Positions 32,869-44,885 of a stretch of 64,000 nt of DNA are shown here, one piece after another (position 1 is the first letter of the stretch; each line of letters begins with the position of its first letter). The translations under genes and the position numbers were made by a program. This DNA comes from Antedon bifida (lineage: Eukaryota > Echinodermata > Crinoidea > Comatulida > Antedonidae): positions 17,284,717-17,348,716 of the forward strand of contig OY727098.1 in the NCBI GenBank assembly GCA_963402885.1, read 5' to 3'. The notes beneath the pieces were generated by a model, which saw only the letters and a program-made list of their open reading frames with translations, made no database searches and was not told the origin of the DNA.

Positions 32869-33972
32869 ATGATAATTGATGAACAAGAAACGACGACTAA
32901 CACTCCTACCCCGGAGTTACTTAGGACTACCGTCATGAGAAACATGTCATGCAACTTTAATGCGAGTTACCCACCTTTCAAGCTTACTGACACTGAAAAA
33001 TACTTATCGATCATAATGTTTCCTATAAGCGTTATTGTCTTACTAGGTAACGCATGGATTTTCCAAACAATCGTGAGGATGAAGTCACGAAAAAAGTATT
33101 ACCACATTATTGCGAGCCTGTCAATGACTGACTCATTTTTAATGATAGCGTGCATATTTGTAGCAGTTGAATGTTTGAAGAATGGTCGTAGTTTTATATA
33201 TTTAGACTATTTACCCGACTATCGATGGGTCATCGCTTCGTACTTCGAAGTCACGTCGTTACTACACGTTATTCTACTAGCATGTGAACGTTGCGTTGCT
33301 GTGAAATATCCGTTTAAGCATCGCCAATTACAGAAAAAGCAATTCATCTACGTTATCATAATGCTTTGGATTGCATCGATTGGAATTAATGCATGTCTGT
33401 ATGTTTCTGGGCATTTCGGGTACGCAGACTGTCATTATGGTACAGTGTATCTCAACAACGGTATTGTAGCCTTGACTATCGTTATTGCAGTTACGTTTCA
33501 CATAATAATTTACAGAACTGCTACAAACTCTACAAGTCGTATTGTGGGGAGCATAAACAGAAAAACTCTCACTCGGAATAGGTCGATGAGCCGACTTAGT
33601 GGAAGTGACATTAAGGCTGCCAGAACTACCGCCATTATTCTTTCTGGATTTGTAGTCTGCGTAACGCCATATGTGATTTGTTCAAACATTGCCTATTTTA
33701 CTAAGGATTTCGATGCAATTAACTCACCAATGCTTGCTATTGGCTATTTTCTAGCTATATTTAACGTTGTTATAAATACAATAGTATACGGACTTCTGAA
33801 CGACGAGTTAAGACGCGCGGCGTTGGGATCATTGAAGGCGTTGTGCCGCAAAGGTGATGTGGAAGCGGCACACAGCCATACGCGGAGACCGTCTGACACG
33901 ATTTATCGATTACGTATCAATCAATTAGAACAGTGTAAAATAGGTGGTGGTAACGAGAAGTGCCCAATTTAG
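32869..33972 (+). CDS. Class A (rhodopsin-like) orphan GPCR
   Basis: A 367-residue receptor in one uninterrupted coding exon. Seven hydrophobic segments lie at about residues 45-68, 80-100, 118-142, 158-180, 188-206, 251-273 and 286-308. Family marks are GN (60-61) in TM1, SLSMTDS (83-89, Asp88) in TM2, an E-R-C triplet (140-142) where DRY is usual, CVTPY (264-268) in TM6 in place of CWxP, and NTIVY (303-307) in TM7 in place of NPxxY, followed by a helix-8-like LLNDELRRAALGSLK. The N-terminus has glycosylation sites NMS and NAS. The usual TM3 cysteine (3.25) is not at its expected place, which is Pro. It would signal through G proteins at the plasma membrane; ligand unknown. The start at 32869 is the first in-frame Met after an in-frame stop. 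Poly(A) signal candidate at 34214. Confidence 0.9.
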   Translation: MIIDEQETTTNTPTPELLRTTVMRNMSCNFNASYPPFKLTDTEKYLSIIMFPISVIVLLGNAWIFQTIVRMKSRKKYYHIIASLSMTDSFLMIACIFVAVECLKNGRSFIYLDYLPDYRWVIASYFEVTSLLHVILLACERCVAVKYPFKHRQLQKKQFIYVIIMLWIASIGINACLYVSGHFGYADCHYGTVYLNNGIVALTIVIAVTFHIIIYRTATNSTSRIVGSINRKTLTRNRSMSRLSGSDIKAARTTAIILSGFVVCVTPYVICSNIAYFTKDFDAINSPMLAIGYFLAIFNVVINTIVYGLLNDELRRAALGSLKALCRKGDVEAAHSHTRRPSDTIYRLRINQLEQCKIGGGNEKCPI

Positions 33973-34213
33973 TCCATTACGATATAAATGTTATGTTTTA
34001 TTTATTCATTTTTGATATCAACAATTTACAGAGTGTGATCCTTCCATTGTTTGTTTGGGAATAGAATCTATCTCTGGATGATACCTTTTGGATGCCAGAA
34101 GACTAAGTTATTTACCCCCATATTTACCACGATGTGGTCTCATACATATTTTCACGACATGAAATGTATTTTCAACCATGATCTTCGACTTGTTTGTTGG
34201 TTAGGAATGAAAT

Positions 34214-34219
34214 AATAAA
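34214..34219 (+). terminator. Poly(A) signal candidate after the GPCR gene
   Basis: AATAAA about 240 nt beyond the receptor stop codon. Confidence 0.45.
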
Positions 34220-35960
34220 TCTTGTGGAATATTGACAGATAAATCATGTTATATACCTATCTGGTTATTTAACCCGTCACGTTGTCCAAATATAGTTTAG
34301 TTAGGTCTATATTTGACATGAACTGTTGTAAAGGTATACATACTTATACTTAAAACATTATAGATTATTTAAACATTCTAATATATCATTACACTGTACG
34401 TATTAATTTCTGACCTTTGTTGGTTCTGATTTTACATAATTTTATATTTTAAAAAATGAGACCACCTCCGTACTTAGTCCGCCTGCACCAGACGTTGTTT
34501 GACCTATGGCAGGCCTCTGTTGAAATGGCGTCTATAGGCCTAAACATAATCTGTTACATGCAATACTGTATGAGTTGGACCATCATATAGACCTAGTTAT
34601 TAATAATTTTATTCCAAGCTGTTAATTAATGAAACATGGTAATTAACGCGAAAAGGACGTCATTGGTGAACGAACCTTGACCTCTATTAATGGTCTAATT
34701 TCAGATTGCGATTCCTTTGTGTTTTTTTGATAATTATATTGAATATTAAATTTATTGTAAAGATATTCAATTTGCATTCATGAATGATAATGGATTGCCG
34801 TGCCGTAAGCTACGAATGAAACGTAGTAGGAACGTAAACGTTGTAGTCTTATGTATTACTTTAAAATTAAATCGAATTCCTTCATTAGTTTAACATTTCG
34901 TTATAAAATATAAACCTTTGAAACAACATTGATAATATCCTACTTATTTCCCATTATATTTATTTTAACTTGCAATCGTTAAAGATGTGTTGTCCCCCAA
35001 AAACATGAAAAATGAAGATTATTAAAATCATACTTTAAATAGGCCATTTTGCAATTTTAATAAAGTTAGGCCTATTCACTTCTGTCACAAAAAAAAAACC
35101 CCAAAAAATAATTATTTCACTTATCCAAAAAAACCATTGTCTGACAGACAATTTAAGTATTTTTTGCTTTGAATTAAAATGTTCAGGTAAATTTTTTCTC
35201 GATCCAGTTTTTGGTCAAAGTGAATAACTATTACGTGACATTAAAATAACATATTCAACAATAAAATTGAAAACAAATTTTTTTTTTAGGGAGACAATAT
35301 ATCTTTAACCGATAACTATTTGTAATAAAAATAGTATTTTCCTATATAAAACTGACTATTCGTCCGTTCCATTATGTTTTCCCCTTATGATGCCTAAAAT
35401 GTAGGTGACTGAGAGTCAATTTCAGTGATATTCCTATCTTTTAACACTAGAACACAAGTTTCAACCCGGAGCCACCCTTTAAAGGTATGATTTTACATTT
35501 TAACACAATGAAAGGAAATAGAGTTGTCCTCGTACTGTATTTCTGTTTGGATTGGTTTTATAAAACTGTCTTGAAATACGGATACTAATTAAAGGTCATT
35601 GATTATAGGTATGTCAATGTCATCAGCAAGTAAATAATACAATACAAGCTGTGTTCGTCGATCAATCAATAATTGGAAATAATAGAAATACTATATAGGC
35701 TTGAATTGATGACTTAACGTTTTTTTTATATATTAACGTATCTGTTTTTTTGTGCTAAGGTTTAAAATACCAATATAACTGAAGTCCAATTTTTAAATTT
35801 GTTTTATACAGTATTGTTATGTTATGGAACGCAAATGTATGGTACGGAAAACATGTTATAATAGGTCCAAATATGAACCAAGTTGTTTTTCATAATTATT
35901 TTGTTTAGTACTGTAATTGCAAAATATTGTATCAAACAATCGTTGTGAAAAACACTACGT
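34220..35960. other. Intergenic, nothing seen
   Basis: AT-rich with several homopolymer A/T runs; no credible coding or RNA gene. Confidence 0.4.
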
Positions 35961-36769
35961 GTGTTAAAATATATCTAGTGGTACTTTTAGCGCGGTCGCA
36001 GCTAGCGACAGAACATCATTTATAAAGGTGTTTTTAATTATTGTCTATTCCTGTTGATCAGGTGGAATGTCATACTTTAAAAATGTGAATATATATTTTA
36101 TGTGTTATACTTTATGTACTAGTGGCTGGTCACTATTATAGAGCATTAATTTAATGTATATAATTTCAGTTTTAAATAATAATAATATACTTGGCCTCGG
36201 AATCAATAACTTTATTTTGGCATGATGAGATAATTTTGAAACTTGTAGCTATCTGAATAAAAAATAAACTACTGTAACATCTATCCATGTATTTTCTTGT
36301 GTGTTTATGTTTACTTAAATTAACTAGGAACTCACAGAAACAATTAAGAATTTTGATTTTTTTTATTGCGAAATTTAATGTAATAATGTTTATAAACAGT
36401 TGAAATAAACATTGTTTAACAAGTTCTTATAATATGTTGTATTGAACCTGATGAATATTGTATTGAACCTGATGGATGCAGCTGGGGTCGTATATGTTAT
36501 TGGCGTAATGACAACGTATTCTGTTCTGTTTTTAGTCGCGTGCAACTCGACTCTACTGCTTACTATGTCGGTCGGCTGGTCGGTAAACACTAACTTGAGC
36601 ACGCGACTGCAGCCATGTATAATGGCCTTGTTATAAATCGCATTTGAAAAAAAAATTAAATAGGCCTACACGTTATTGTGTCTAGTGTTCTAACCATAAA
36701 TGGTCCAGATTTATGAGGATACATCCCAATTGACCGCGCTAAAAGTACCATTAAATATATTTTTAACAC
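35961..36769. mobile_element. Nonautonomous element with 37-38-bp terminal inverted repeats
   Basis: The left arm 35961-35997 and right arm 36732-36769 are inverted repeats differing by one indel and two substitutions, sharing GGTACTTTTAGCGCGGTC. The 809-bp interior has no transposase frame. It holds an inner inverted pair (AGTCGCGTGC near 36535 and GCACGCGACT near 36600). No clear target-site duplication. Confidence 0.6.
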
Positions 36770-37644
36770 GGAAGTTCGTAAACGGGTTCGAAAACCATTA
36801 TGATTTTACAATAAAAACCGTTGTCAACAAGTACTTCAGTCTGAACCATTGTCTGATCCTTGTATAGTATGTATTGTATGCCTCTTGTACACATGGGTGA
36901 TTTTGTATTTTAAGTGTATATTCAACTGAAATGTTATTTCATTATCATCATCATTCATTGATATTGACGAATTTTTAATTATAAAACAACATGTTTCCGC
37001 ATGAAATCGAGTTTTTTTTTCAGGTTCGGTGAATGTAATGACGGCAGAGTTTTTATTTTATTTCCTTCCTAATCGTCTTCCCAGAATCATCACATGAATC
37101 TTGTAAATTGTATCCGGTACAGCAAATGGCTCACAATCTTCACATACCATAAGGATAAGATTATAATAGGCTAGTACGGTACAGAATCAGGTGACAGAAT
37201 AACAACCACTAAATAAGTTTAATGATTTATTGCATAGCATGTGAGTCATTGAACTTTCAATTAATATTATATTAAGAAAAAAAAACAATTACAATATAGA
37301 CATATTCACCGGATGCCATAATTTTGTAAGACGAATCGAATTAAAAAAAAATATTACAGTTATGTTTGTTGCTTATACAAAAAAAAGACATATTTACCAA
37401 AGCCATTAAAAATTGTCGTCATTAATTTTTTTATTTTTACATTTCTGTTTTATGTTTTCTACCTTTATTTACCTTTTTTTATAATGCTACAATGGTAAGT
37501 GAATGATTTAGGGCTTTAGTTTTTTTTTATATCTTCATAAAACTGGCTTTCTTTGAAGAGTATCAATCAATCCCTAATTGGAACAATTTTTGTCCGACAT
37601 TTTTTTTTTTTATGAAAATTAAAAATGGAATCTAATCTAAAATC
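36770..37644. other. Intergenic, nothing seen
   Basis: AT-rich; presumed 3' flank of the minus-strand sialyltransferase gene, with no unambiguous poly(A) signal identified. Confidence 0.4.
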
Positions 37645-40361
37645 TCACCAGGTAGTACTTGTAAAATCAAACATTTGCGATAATGATTTAGCAACTCGAA
37701 ACATTTGAATTAAGATAAATAGACAAGACAACGTAAACAGCATTAGGTATATTGGCGAAGTTGGAACTTTGTATTGCTTTTTGATATCCTGCCTTTTTAA
37801 ACGTTTCACTTCTCGTAAATTTGCTAAATCTAGCTCATGAATAAACGGCGAATTTAACTTTTTTTCGTCGTTAACTGAAGATAAATTCCATGATGGATAG
37901 TGAAATCTGATGTTATTATATCGTTTTGCCCAACGTGCAAAAACTGCCTTTTCTGTGATAAATAAATGACCCGTGTCCAAGTTGATCTCACTTTTCTTAT
38001 AGTAAGCACACTCTTTGTGCCCATTCTTCTCATAGTAGTGGTATAAGGTTGGGTCTGATTTTCTGAAAAGGAACAATGAACAATTGTTTATTCTGTAGGC
38101 CTATAAGACATTAAGCCTAAAGATCTGTTTACCTTGGTTTGTAACAAGGATATAATAGTATCATATGGATTAGGATGGATCAGAATCAAACGAGTAGCAA
38201 TCAGTACAATACCGGTTTAATAGTAGTAGTAGGTATTGTAGTAACTTCATTATTCATTTTTTATTTACCCATAAAAGGAACAATATGAAGGAGATTTCCT
38301 TTCCCCTAATGTGTTAGACCTATGTTAACTGATGTGTTGTTTTTTCTCTCCTATTTTTGTTAGAAACTGCATTAGGGCTTACTTTTAGTTTTGAACAGAA
38401 TATTGTTTTGATATTCATTATGTTTAGTCAATTATTTAAAACATTTTATGCTAAGTTTTGCTTGTTAAGTAGGCTTAACGTGTGAAAAATAAATAGAGGG
38501 CGTGAGTTTATTTATTTTATTTTTAAAGTGAGAGTAACATCCATGTCTCAAGCCAGTATAACTTGTTTTGTTAAATGTTAGGCATTTGCTTTAAGTATAC
38601 ATTGTTTCTAGTAAACGCAATTAAAAATTACGTTCTTGTAATCTTGTTCTTATACTTTTTCTTTTATATTTTTACTGACATTTTGACCAAATAAACGATT
38701 GAAAGAAGGCCTACCTGCACAACTCGTACTGCGTCATACCGTATACGTGAATATCACTACAGATGCTTAAAGAAAGAAGCATCGTCTGCCATCCAGTTGT
38801 AAACCATGTTTTCAACTTTGACCTGACAGGAAATTATACGATACATTTAACATACATTAAATTAATCACCCTCAGATCCGCCATGTTTTCAAGTGAGATA
38901 AGAACAGTATAATATTTCGATTTTATTTTTAATTGACATTATTTTTACCTTTGAAAGCCTGTCTCGATCAGAAATATGTCCTCGACAACCATCAAAGCAC
39001 GTTTTAAGGGAATGTAAAATTCCAGATTAGAAAACTGATTCGATAGATTCTTTGCGATCATTATTTCAGGCCCAGTCATGTTAACTGTATCATTATACAG
39101 CCAAGGCATTATAATAAGAGTATGGTTCCTTTTGTTTTCAATAATTTCCCCCCGTGGATATAGAAAGAGCAATTTTGATTTGTTTTGCAGGAATTTAACA
39201 TTCGCGTTTCCGACTACCCGAATATCTGTTCGTCTTCCGACATCTTTTTCGTATCCAGTCACGGGTGCGTTGTTCATTCTAATAACGCAGTCTGATTCGT
39301 CAATTTTCATCCCGGCACTTTGGTTTACAAGTCTGCCCGAACTCATGACAACTGCGCATGTGGAACATTTGCGATCTAAAGTCTGGAAATCAAATGAATA
39401 AATGTTAGCAGTTTAAAAACAAATTTTCTAAGAATTAAAATCAACAAATAAAATATTTAGAATGACTTCCAGAACTGTTTTGCTTCCCAGTTTGTCTCCA
39501 ATCTTAAACGTTTGGTGGACCAATTAACAAACCTCCCTAGGCTAGGTGGTCTCCTTGGTTGTAAACAAATTGTAAATGTTTTGATTTTCATTTTACTGTT
39601 TCATTGGCATATATGCACATGGTTCACACTTTAAATTCATAAACCTGTTAAGTTTAATTTCTGATTTATAACAAACAATCACAGTTCCATTTTTCTACAA
39701 GAAAGGATCAAAGGTGGTTTGAAATTTATTCCGAAAATTAAGAATTTAATAGAAAATCAATAAGCGTTTAATATAAATCAGACTCAACAGAAATGGGCTA
39801 TTATGGTAGAACTGAATTATACTTAAAAAATCGTTTTATAAGCTTTATATTATTTATATACATGTTATTTATTTTATCTGTAATTATATACTGAAAGTTA
39901 TTGTTTGAAGGTTTGCATGGCGAAATCAAATGTTGATATAAAGTTTGCGGTACACCACGTATATTAGTTCTGAAAAGACTGATCAAAGTTGAAAGTTGAA
40001 ATTAAATAAAAATGGGCTTCCCTTCCTCACGAACAAAAACCTCACAAGTTCTTACCTGTTTTTTATATAAATGTGTATACATTTCGGCAAGATTCATTAT
40101 TAGCTGCGTAACCAATAGGTTTTTCTGAGATAAGTTAGGTGAGAACCCCGGCGGTAAAAAGTTATTATTTTCTTGTAGAGTACGTAACGTCTGGATGTCA
40201 TTCTTTTCTGCCGCCGATCGAAGACTAATAAGTTGGTTGAAGTCAAACGAACTTTGGGGGCGCAATGCATCATCTGATTTTATATACCGGTATATAATAA
40301 ACATGTTGAAAATTAGAAATAAAGCAATTGTGAATATCCATATCTTGTGTCGTTGTTGCAT
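37645..40361 (-). CDS. ST6GalNAc-type sialyltransferase (GT29), paralogue A
   Basis: Coding exons 40361-40056, 39382-38949, 38822-38715 and 38062-37645 join in phases 0, 2, 2 into a 421-residue protein. N-terminal signal anchor at residues 8-26, then a stem. The sialylmotifs are complete: L begins CSTCAVVMSSG (108-118) and continues DCVIRMNNAP; S is GWQTMLLSLSICSDIHVYG (257-275); motif III YHYYE (290-294); VS H-x4-E (His315-Glu320). The spacing and HYYE...EC pattern resemble ST6GALNAC3/5/6, which transfer sialic acid alpha-2,6 to GalNAc of O-glycans or gangliosides in the Golgi. Unusually, about 75 residues follow the catalytic PSW motif: a basic linker, then a hydrophobic segment (387-405) and a tail ending TTW. 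An acceptor (TTTTATTTTACAG) ends at 40386, just upstream of the ATG, so a 5' UTR exon is expected. Specificity is inferred. Confidence 0.9.
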
Positions 40362-40385
40362 AATTATAACTCATGTAATCTATTT

Positions 40386-43300
40386 CTGTAAAATAAAATC
40401 AAATCAAGAGCAGAAGCAATTTCTAATGTGATTATTTGAGAAGTTCCTCCACCACTCATACGCTGTAATTTGCGTATTTCCAATTTGTCTGGAGACCATT
40501 AGGCCTACAGCATCGAACCTTTCAGACTTCTGTGATGATTCTATAGTAGCCGTATAATATTATATTGTGACAAATATTACTATTTCAACCTTATTATTTC
40601 CGGTTTCATCAGGTTACAAATGTAAGACTACTTGTATGAAAATTATCTATCATTAAACTGTAGGCCTAAGTATAGAAATAATATGAAAGCTCACCTATAT
40701 TGAGTAACATAGCTAGGAACAGTAAAGTGTAGACTTTGGAATGTCAAAACTAAATCGATATGGTGTTCTCGATCACAGTATCATCGTATCTATCAGGACG
40801 AGTACAACATTATTGATAATACCTCTTCAATCTTATTCAATTCTGAACAAATGTGGGTCTGGATGTATCACCATAACTAGGTAGGCCTACTACTCTCGTT
40901 TATACAGGTGTACCAATATTGGGTCTATAGGTTATCATTATTCAAACAATTCCGTCTGCTTTATAGATACACTATTTTGTGGTGTCGAAATCGAGATATC
41001 CACCAAGATTGATAAAGAGAGATTATAAATTAATATACTGGTAGCACATAAAAATGTCAACCACTGCGGATATGAAATGAAAACCAAGGTGTCCGATATA
41101 TAATTACAGCATGAGTCATACACACCGTAATGATAAATCTTAAGACATAACCAAGTCAATTCTTTAACCATTAATTGGTAATAACAGCATAATTGGTAAC
41201 TTGTTTTTTATCGAGATTGACTTTTTAAATGTTCATTAACATTTTAATGTATATTGACCAGCCCCATTGGGTCACCGTTGGTCACCTTTTGATATAAAAA
41301 AAAAAGTGCTAATAACGCGGCAGCGCTATCAAAATAATGAAATTATTTCTTCTCTAGACAAAAAAAAATGGACATAAAATATACAACACAGTGAAAAAAT
41401 CGATAAAATATATTGAATTGTGAACATGTAAAATTGTTAGAAAAATAAATAAACCAAATATCAAAAACTTACTTCCACACCAATCAATAACTTGGCTTCC
41501 ACAGAGTGCCTCAAAGTATTGGTACCATAGCGTTATACTAGCAACATCCAAAAGATCCGAAAAGAAGGTTTTTCTACTGATCTAAGATGAATAATGAATA
41601 ATACTGAGATGAGTTACACAGGCAGACGCACACAGACAGGTCTCAAATCAATGATCATTATGCAATGCACGATTGCGTATTCTGCATATATTTATGGTTC
41701 GATTTTTTTCGAATGAAAAATGCAGATGAATGATGAGGAATAGAAGGAGCTTTCTGTTTCGGTTTCTCTTTTAATTTCTGTAACTAATTAAGTTTTTTTT
41801 ACTAGGAAATATACCCTTATTGGTAATTTTTATGTTGAACATATCGCCCTCAACACTACATTAAATTATCTTAAATATATTTAAAAGGCAACATTGAGCG
41901 CCCTCATATTTTACCAGTACCGTATCACTTGATTGTAGTACGTGTACTACGTTTTTTTCAACCAAATGTTGTATCGTAGGCCTATATATTCTGATGAATT
42001 ATTAAAAGTTAATGTAACATTTAATCTGTGTTTGTCTTTTATGAGCTCGTCCCACTTTTATTTCAATAAAAAGCAAAACCAAAACATCCCACCCGTAATA
42101 ATCACAGGTACTGTCAACCAACATTGTTTATAACAAATTAGTTCTTTGTAGTTTACATTGTTTTACCAACCAGGGAATATTTAACGTATTCCTTCCTGAT
42201 TTTATTTTTTAATTTGAACACAATATACTTTGTTTAAAATTTGTAATAACTTTAAAGAACTTTTTTTTCTGTTTCATGTTTATTTCTGTAACTGATTTGT
42301 TTATGCGCGTACACTCAGATTGGCTTAGAAATATTTGAAAAATGTATACTGTAGGCCTAGTTCACAAAAGTTGTGAACGCATGTGGTCTAAAAAGTAATG
42401 AATTGAAAAGTGAAAATATCCCACAATATTAGGCCTAGTAAAGGATTACATAATATAGCGTATCCTGGGTTCAAGTCCCGTCACATGTCAGGATTTTTTC
42501 TAAGGACAAAATTACAACTCCACTCCCAAAGACTTGTAATAAGACTTTGTTTATGTAGAGCATCTTGTGTATATGTTTGTCTTGTGAACCTCTGAGGGTT
42601 CCTAATGATCAGCAATTGCTGGATGGATCACCCTCAATAAATATGGTAAAAAAAATAAATAAAAAAATAAATAAAAAAAAGTTGTTGTGTACTACTACAA
42701 GACAACCAACCGGTGTTTCTTCTTTTCATAAGTAATCTTAGTCAGTGTCGTCTTTACTCCCTCGACTCATTTCCATATTACAAGAGCAACATTAATTTAA
42801 TTCATATTTCTTCATAAGCGAGGTCAAATGACGGTCTGGTCACGTTTCCATCTGGCCTCATGTCTTGATCAGTAAGCCAATCTTCATGATCCACAGTAAA
42901 TGTAATCTACAACATCTTTATAACTAGAATCGTGCTGATTTAGTGTAATTAAATTATTATAAAATTTACTTTATTAGTTAAAGGTTACATTGTATGTTGC
43001 CTTCTTGTTAAAAGTTTTACGTAGAAGTAGAAATATATTAATCAAACATATAGTAATTTATAAGGCCCGATTATTTCTATATTATTTTCTTATATATTTC
43101 TATATTATTTCAATTGGTGCCACGACCGGCCCACCAGCCTCTTGCACCACTCATTTAGAGTGGTGTACGGTGAGTTACGGTGAGTTATATAATTTATAAT
43201 ATTAGAATTCATTAAGTTTGTTTTGTGAAGTGCGCCCTCTTTTCACCCAAAACTTCAGGGTTCAAGATCCCAATGTTGTTTTATCTTGAGAAATATTTGA

Positions 43301-43444
43301 TGTTGAATTGAATACTATAATAACTCGCTACTTTGTGCTGCACTACTTGTGTGTGGAACTGTGCTCTTATTTGCTACATTACTTAGAACTACATGGGTGT
43401 GATCTACTTTGTTTTGTTGCGCTACTTGGTCTGTAACTTGCGGC
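40386..43444. other. Upstream region of sialyltransferase A; SINE inside
   Basis: Between the two paralogues. A minus-strand GTAAGT donor at about 41470-41476 could end a noncoding first exon of paralogue A; unproven. A SINE occupies 42405-42680. No other gene seen. Confidence 0.35.
42405..42680 (+). mobile_element. tRNA-derived SINE, family S2
   Basis: Box B-like GGGTTCAAGTCCCG (from 42468), a body CAACTCCACTCCCAAAGACTT with TAAGACTTTGTTTATG, then GGATCACCCTCAATAAATATGG and an (AAAT)n tail. The body matches the element at 62936-63130, and the 3' end resembles that of the S1 copy at 28.8 kb. The head before box B is degraded. Confidence 0.7.
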
Positions 43445-43965
43445 CTATTATAATAATAATAAAATCTTTATTTTAAAACAAGTTCACAACAAAATGTGTT
43501 CTTCCACGAAGCCGTATGAAAGAAATAAAACTACAATATCACAATTATCAAACTGATGAACAAACAAGAAAATTATACATTTTTTAGTTAATAGATAAAA
43601 TTAAACAGAAAAGCTAAACAATTTTTGTGTTTATATCAATTTCGTTCCAAATGTTGGCTCCACGGTAAGAAAAGATTTTCTTTATATATTCTGTGTTTGG
43701 CTTTACTAGAAACAGGTCTTTTTATATCTTGTATCATATGAGGATTTTCTTCGAGTAAATTTATTTGATAGATAGCCTAAGTCGGAGTTAAGTCATTTGT
43801 TATTTTATACATTAAGACTTTTTCGTTGTAGGTAAGTTTCCATTCAAGATTATTCCAATTAAGTTCTTCAAGTGCCTCTGTAGCTGAATCATACTTTCTT
43901 TAGTGATTATGTTTGCTGCCCTATTTTGAAGCACTTGAATAATAGTATAGGAGCTAGCGCCTATA
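43445..43965 (-). pseudogene. LINE retrotransposon 3' fragment
   Basis: The minus strand carries remnants of the C-terminal part of a non-LTR reverse transcriptase protein: LQNRAANIITKES, then after a one-base frameshift SATEALEELNWNNLEWKL, and further on FSYRGANIWNEIDI. These are typical end motifs of LINE ORF2. Stop codons and the frameshift show decay. It ends with AATAAAGATTTTATTATTATT, an AATAAA plus (TTA)n tail, at its 3' side near 43450. Confidence 0.75.
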
Positions 43966-44702
43966 GTAAATTGGAGTGATATTTCAAATGTATGAGTTGT
44001 TGTGAAATTGGTATCCATTGTATTTCTATCATATCCACGGTATACTGCCCGTACGATGATCACAATACGATTGTATACACTGTATCTATTTATCCAGCTG
44101 TCGTAAACGACAATACAGTTGTATGTGTTTTTGCTATTAAAACGTCTTAATAGATTGTGTTGATATAAGATATTGAAAATTATTTTACGCCCCATTGGCG
44201 AGCAATACAGTAGCTTTGTTTATTTCGACGATCGATATAGTTTCTGAATAATGCCATGTTATTAAAGGGAGAAAGTAGGCCTTTGGTTTCCTTCACGAGG
44301 TATCCAACATAAGTATACACAATACATGAGTATGAGTTGGTACTCTCAATTCTCTCTCTCTATTCTTCAAATAGATTGATTCATGTCTTGAAAATGCTTC
44401 CAATTACAATTGAGGTTGCATTTCTCCGAATTAGAAATTGTATTAATCAAAATGAAATCCATTTGGTCTTTATATATAGCAATACAAAAATCTAGAAAAA
44501 AAACTCACGAAGACTTATATTTATGATAAATTAAAAATTGTATACATGGATCGGATTAATCAATACAGGTACTACAATCCTTTAAAGTTTATCGTAATCC
44601 ATCGTTTGCATGCATTCAGTAGTTCAATCATGTCTCAATCTTATAGTTTATTCCGATTCCATAGTTGTTCATTAATGAAATTACTAAATTATGCAATTGC
44701 AA

Positions 44703-44885
44703 GCTAGCTTGGTTCCCATTAGAACGCGCCAAGGACGTAAGTTCAACGCAAGTAATTTGACCAATCGTCGTCGTCATTGAATGCACGCGCAACACAAGTT
44801 GTTTGTTTGTCCAATTTGACCAATCACAATCATTCAAATGAGTTTCATGTTTGATTGGTCAAATTACTTTACGTTTTATATTACG
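44703..44885. mobile_element. MITE family A derivative
   Basis: Left end AGCTTGGTTCCCATTAGAACGCG; interior with GACCAATCGTCG, GACCAATCACAATC and the inverted GATTGGTCAAATTAC; right end TTACGTCTATGAGAAAC, a weak inverted match. Confidence 0.5.

Noticed and set aside
36442-36636. Short open frame inside the TIR element as a transposase fragment
   Set aside because: 64 codons with no transposase motif such as a DDE-like pattern; probably random.
43812-44195. 127-codon minus-strand frame as an intact gene
   Set aside because: Only its C-terminal part is meaningful, and that part is a frameshifted LINE remnant; the N-terminal part is unrelated sequence.
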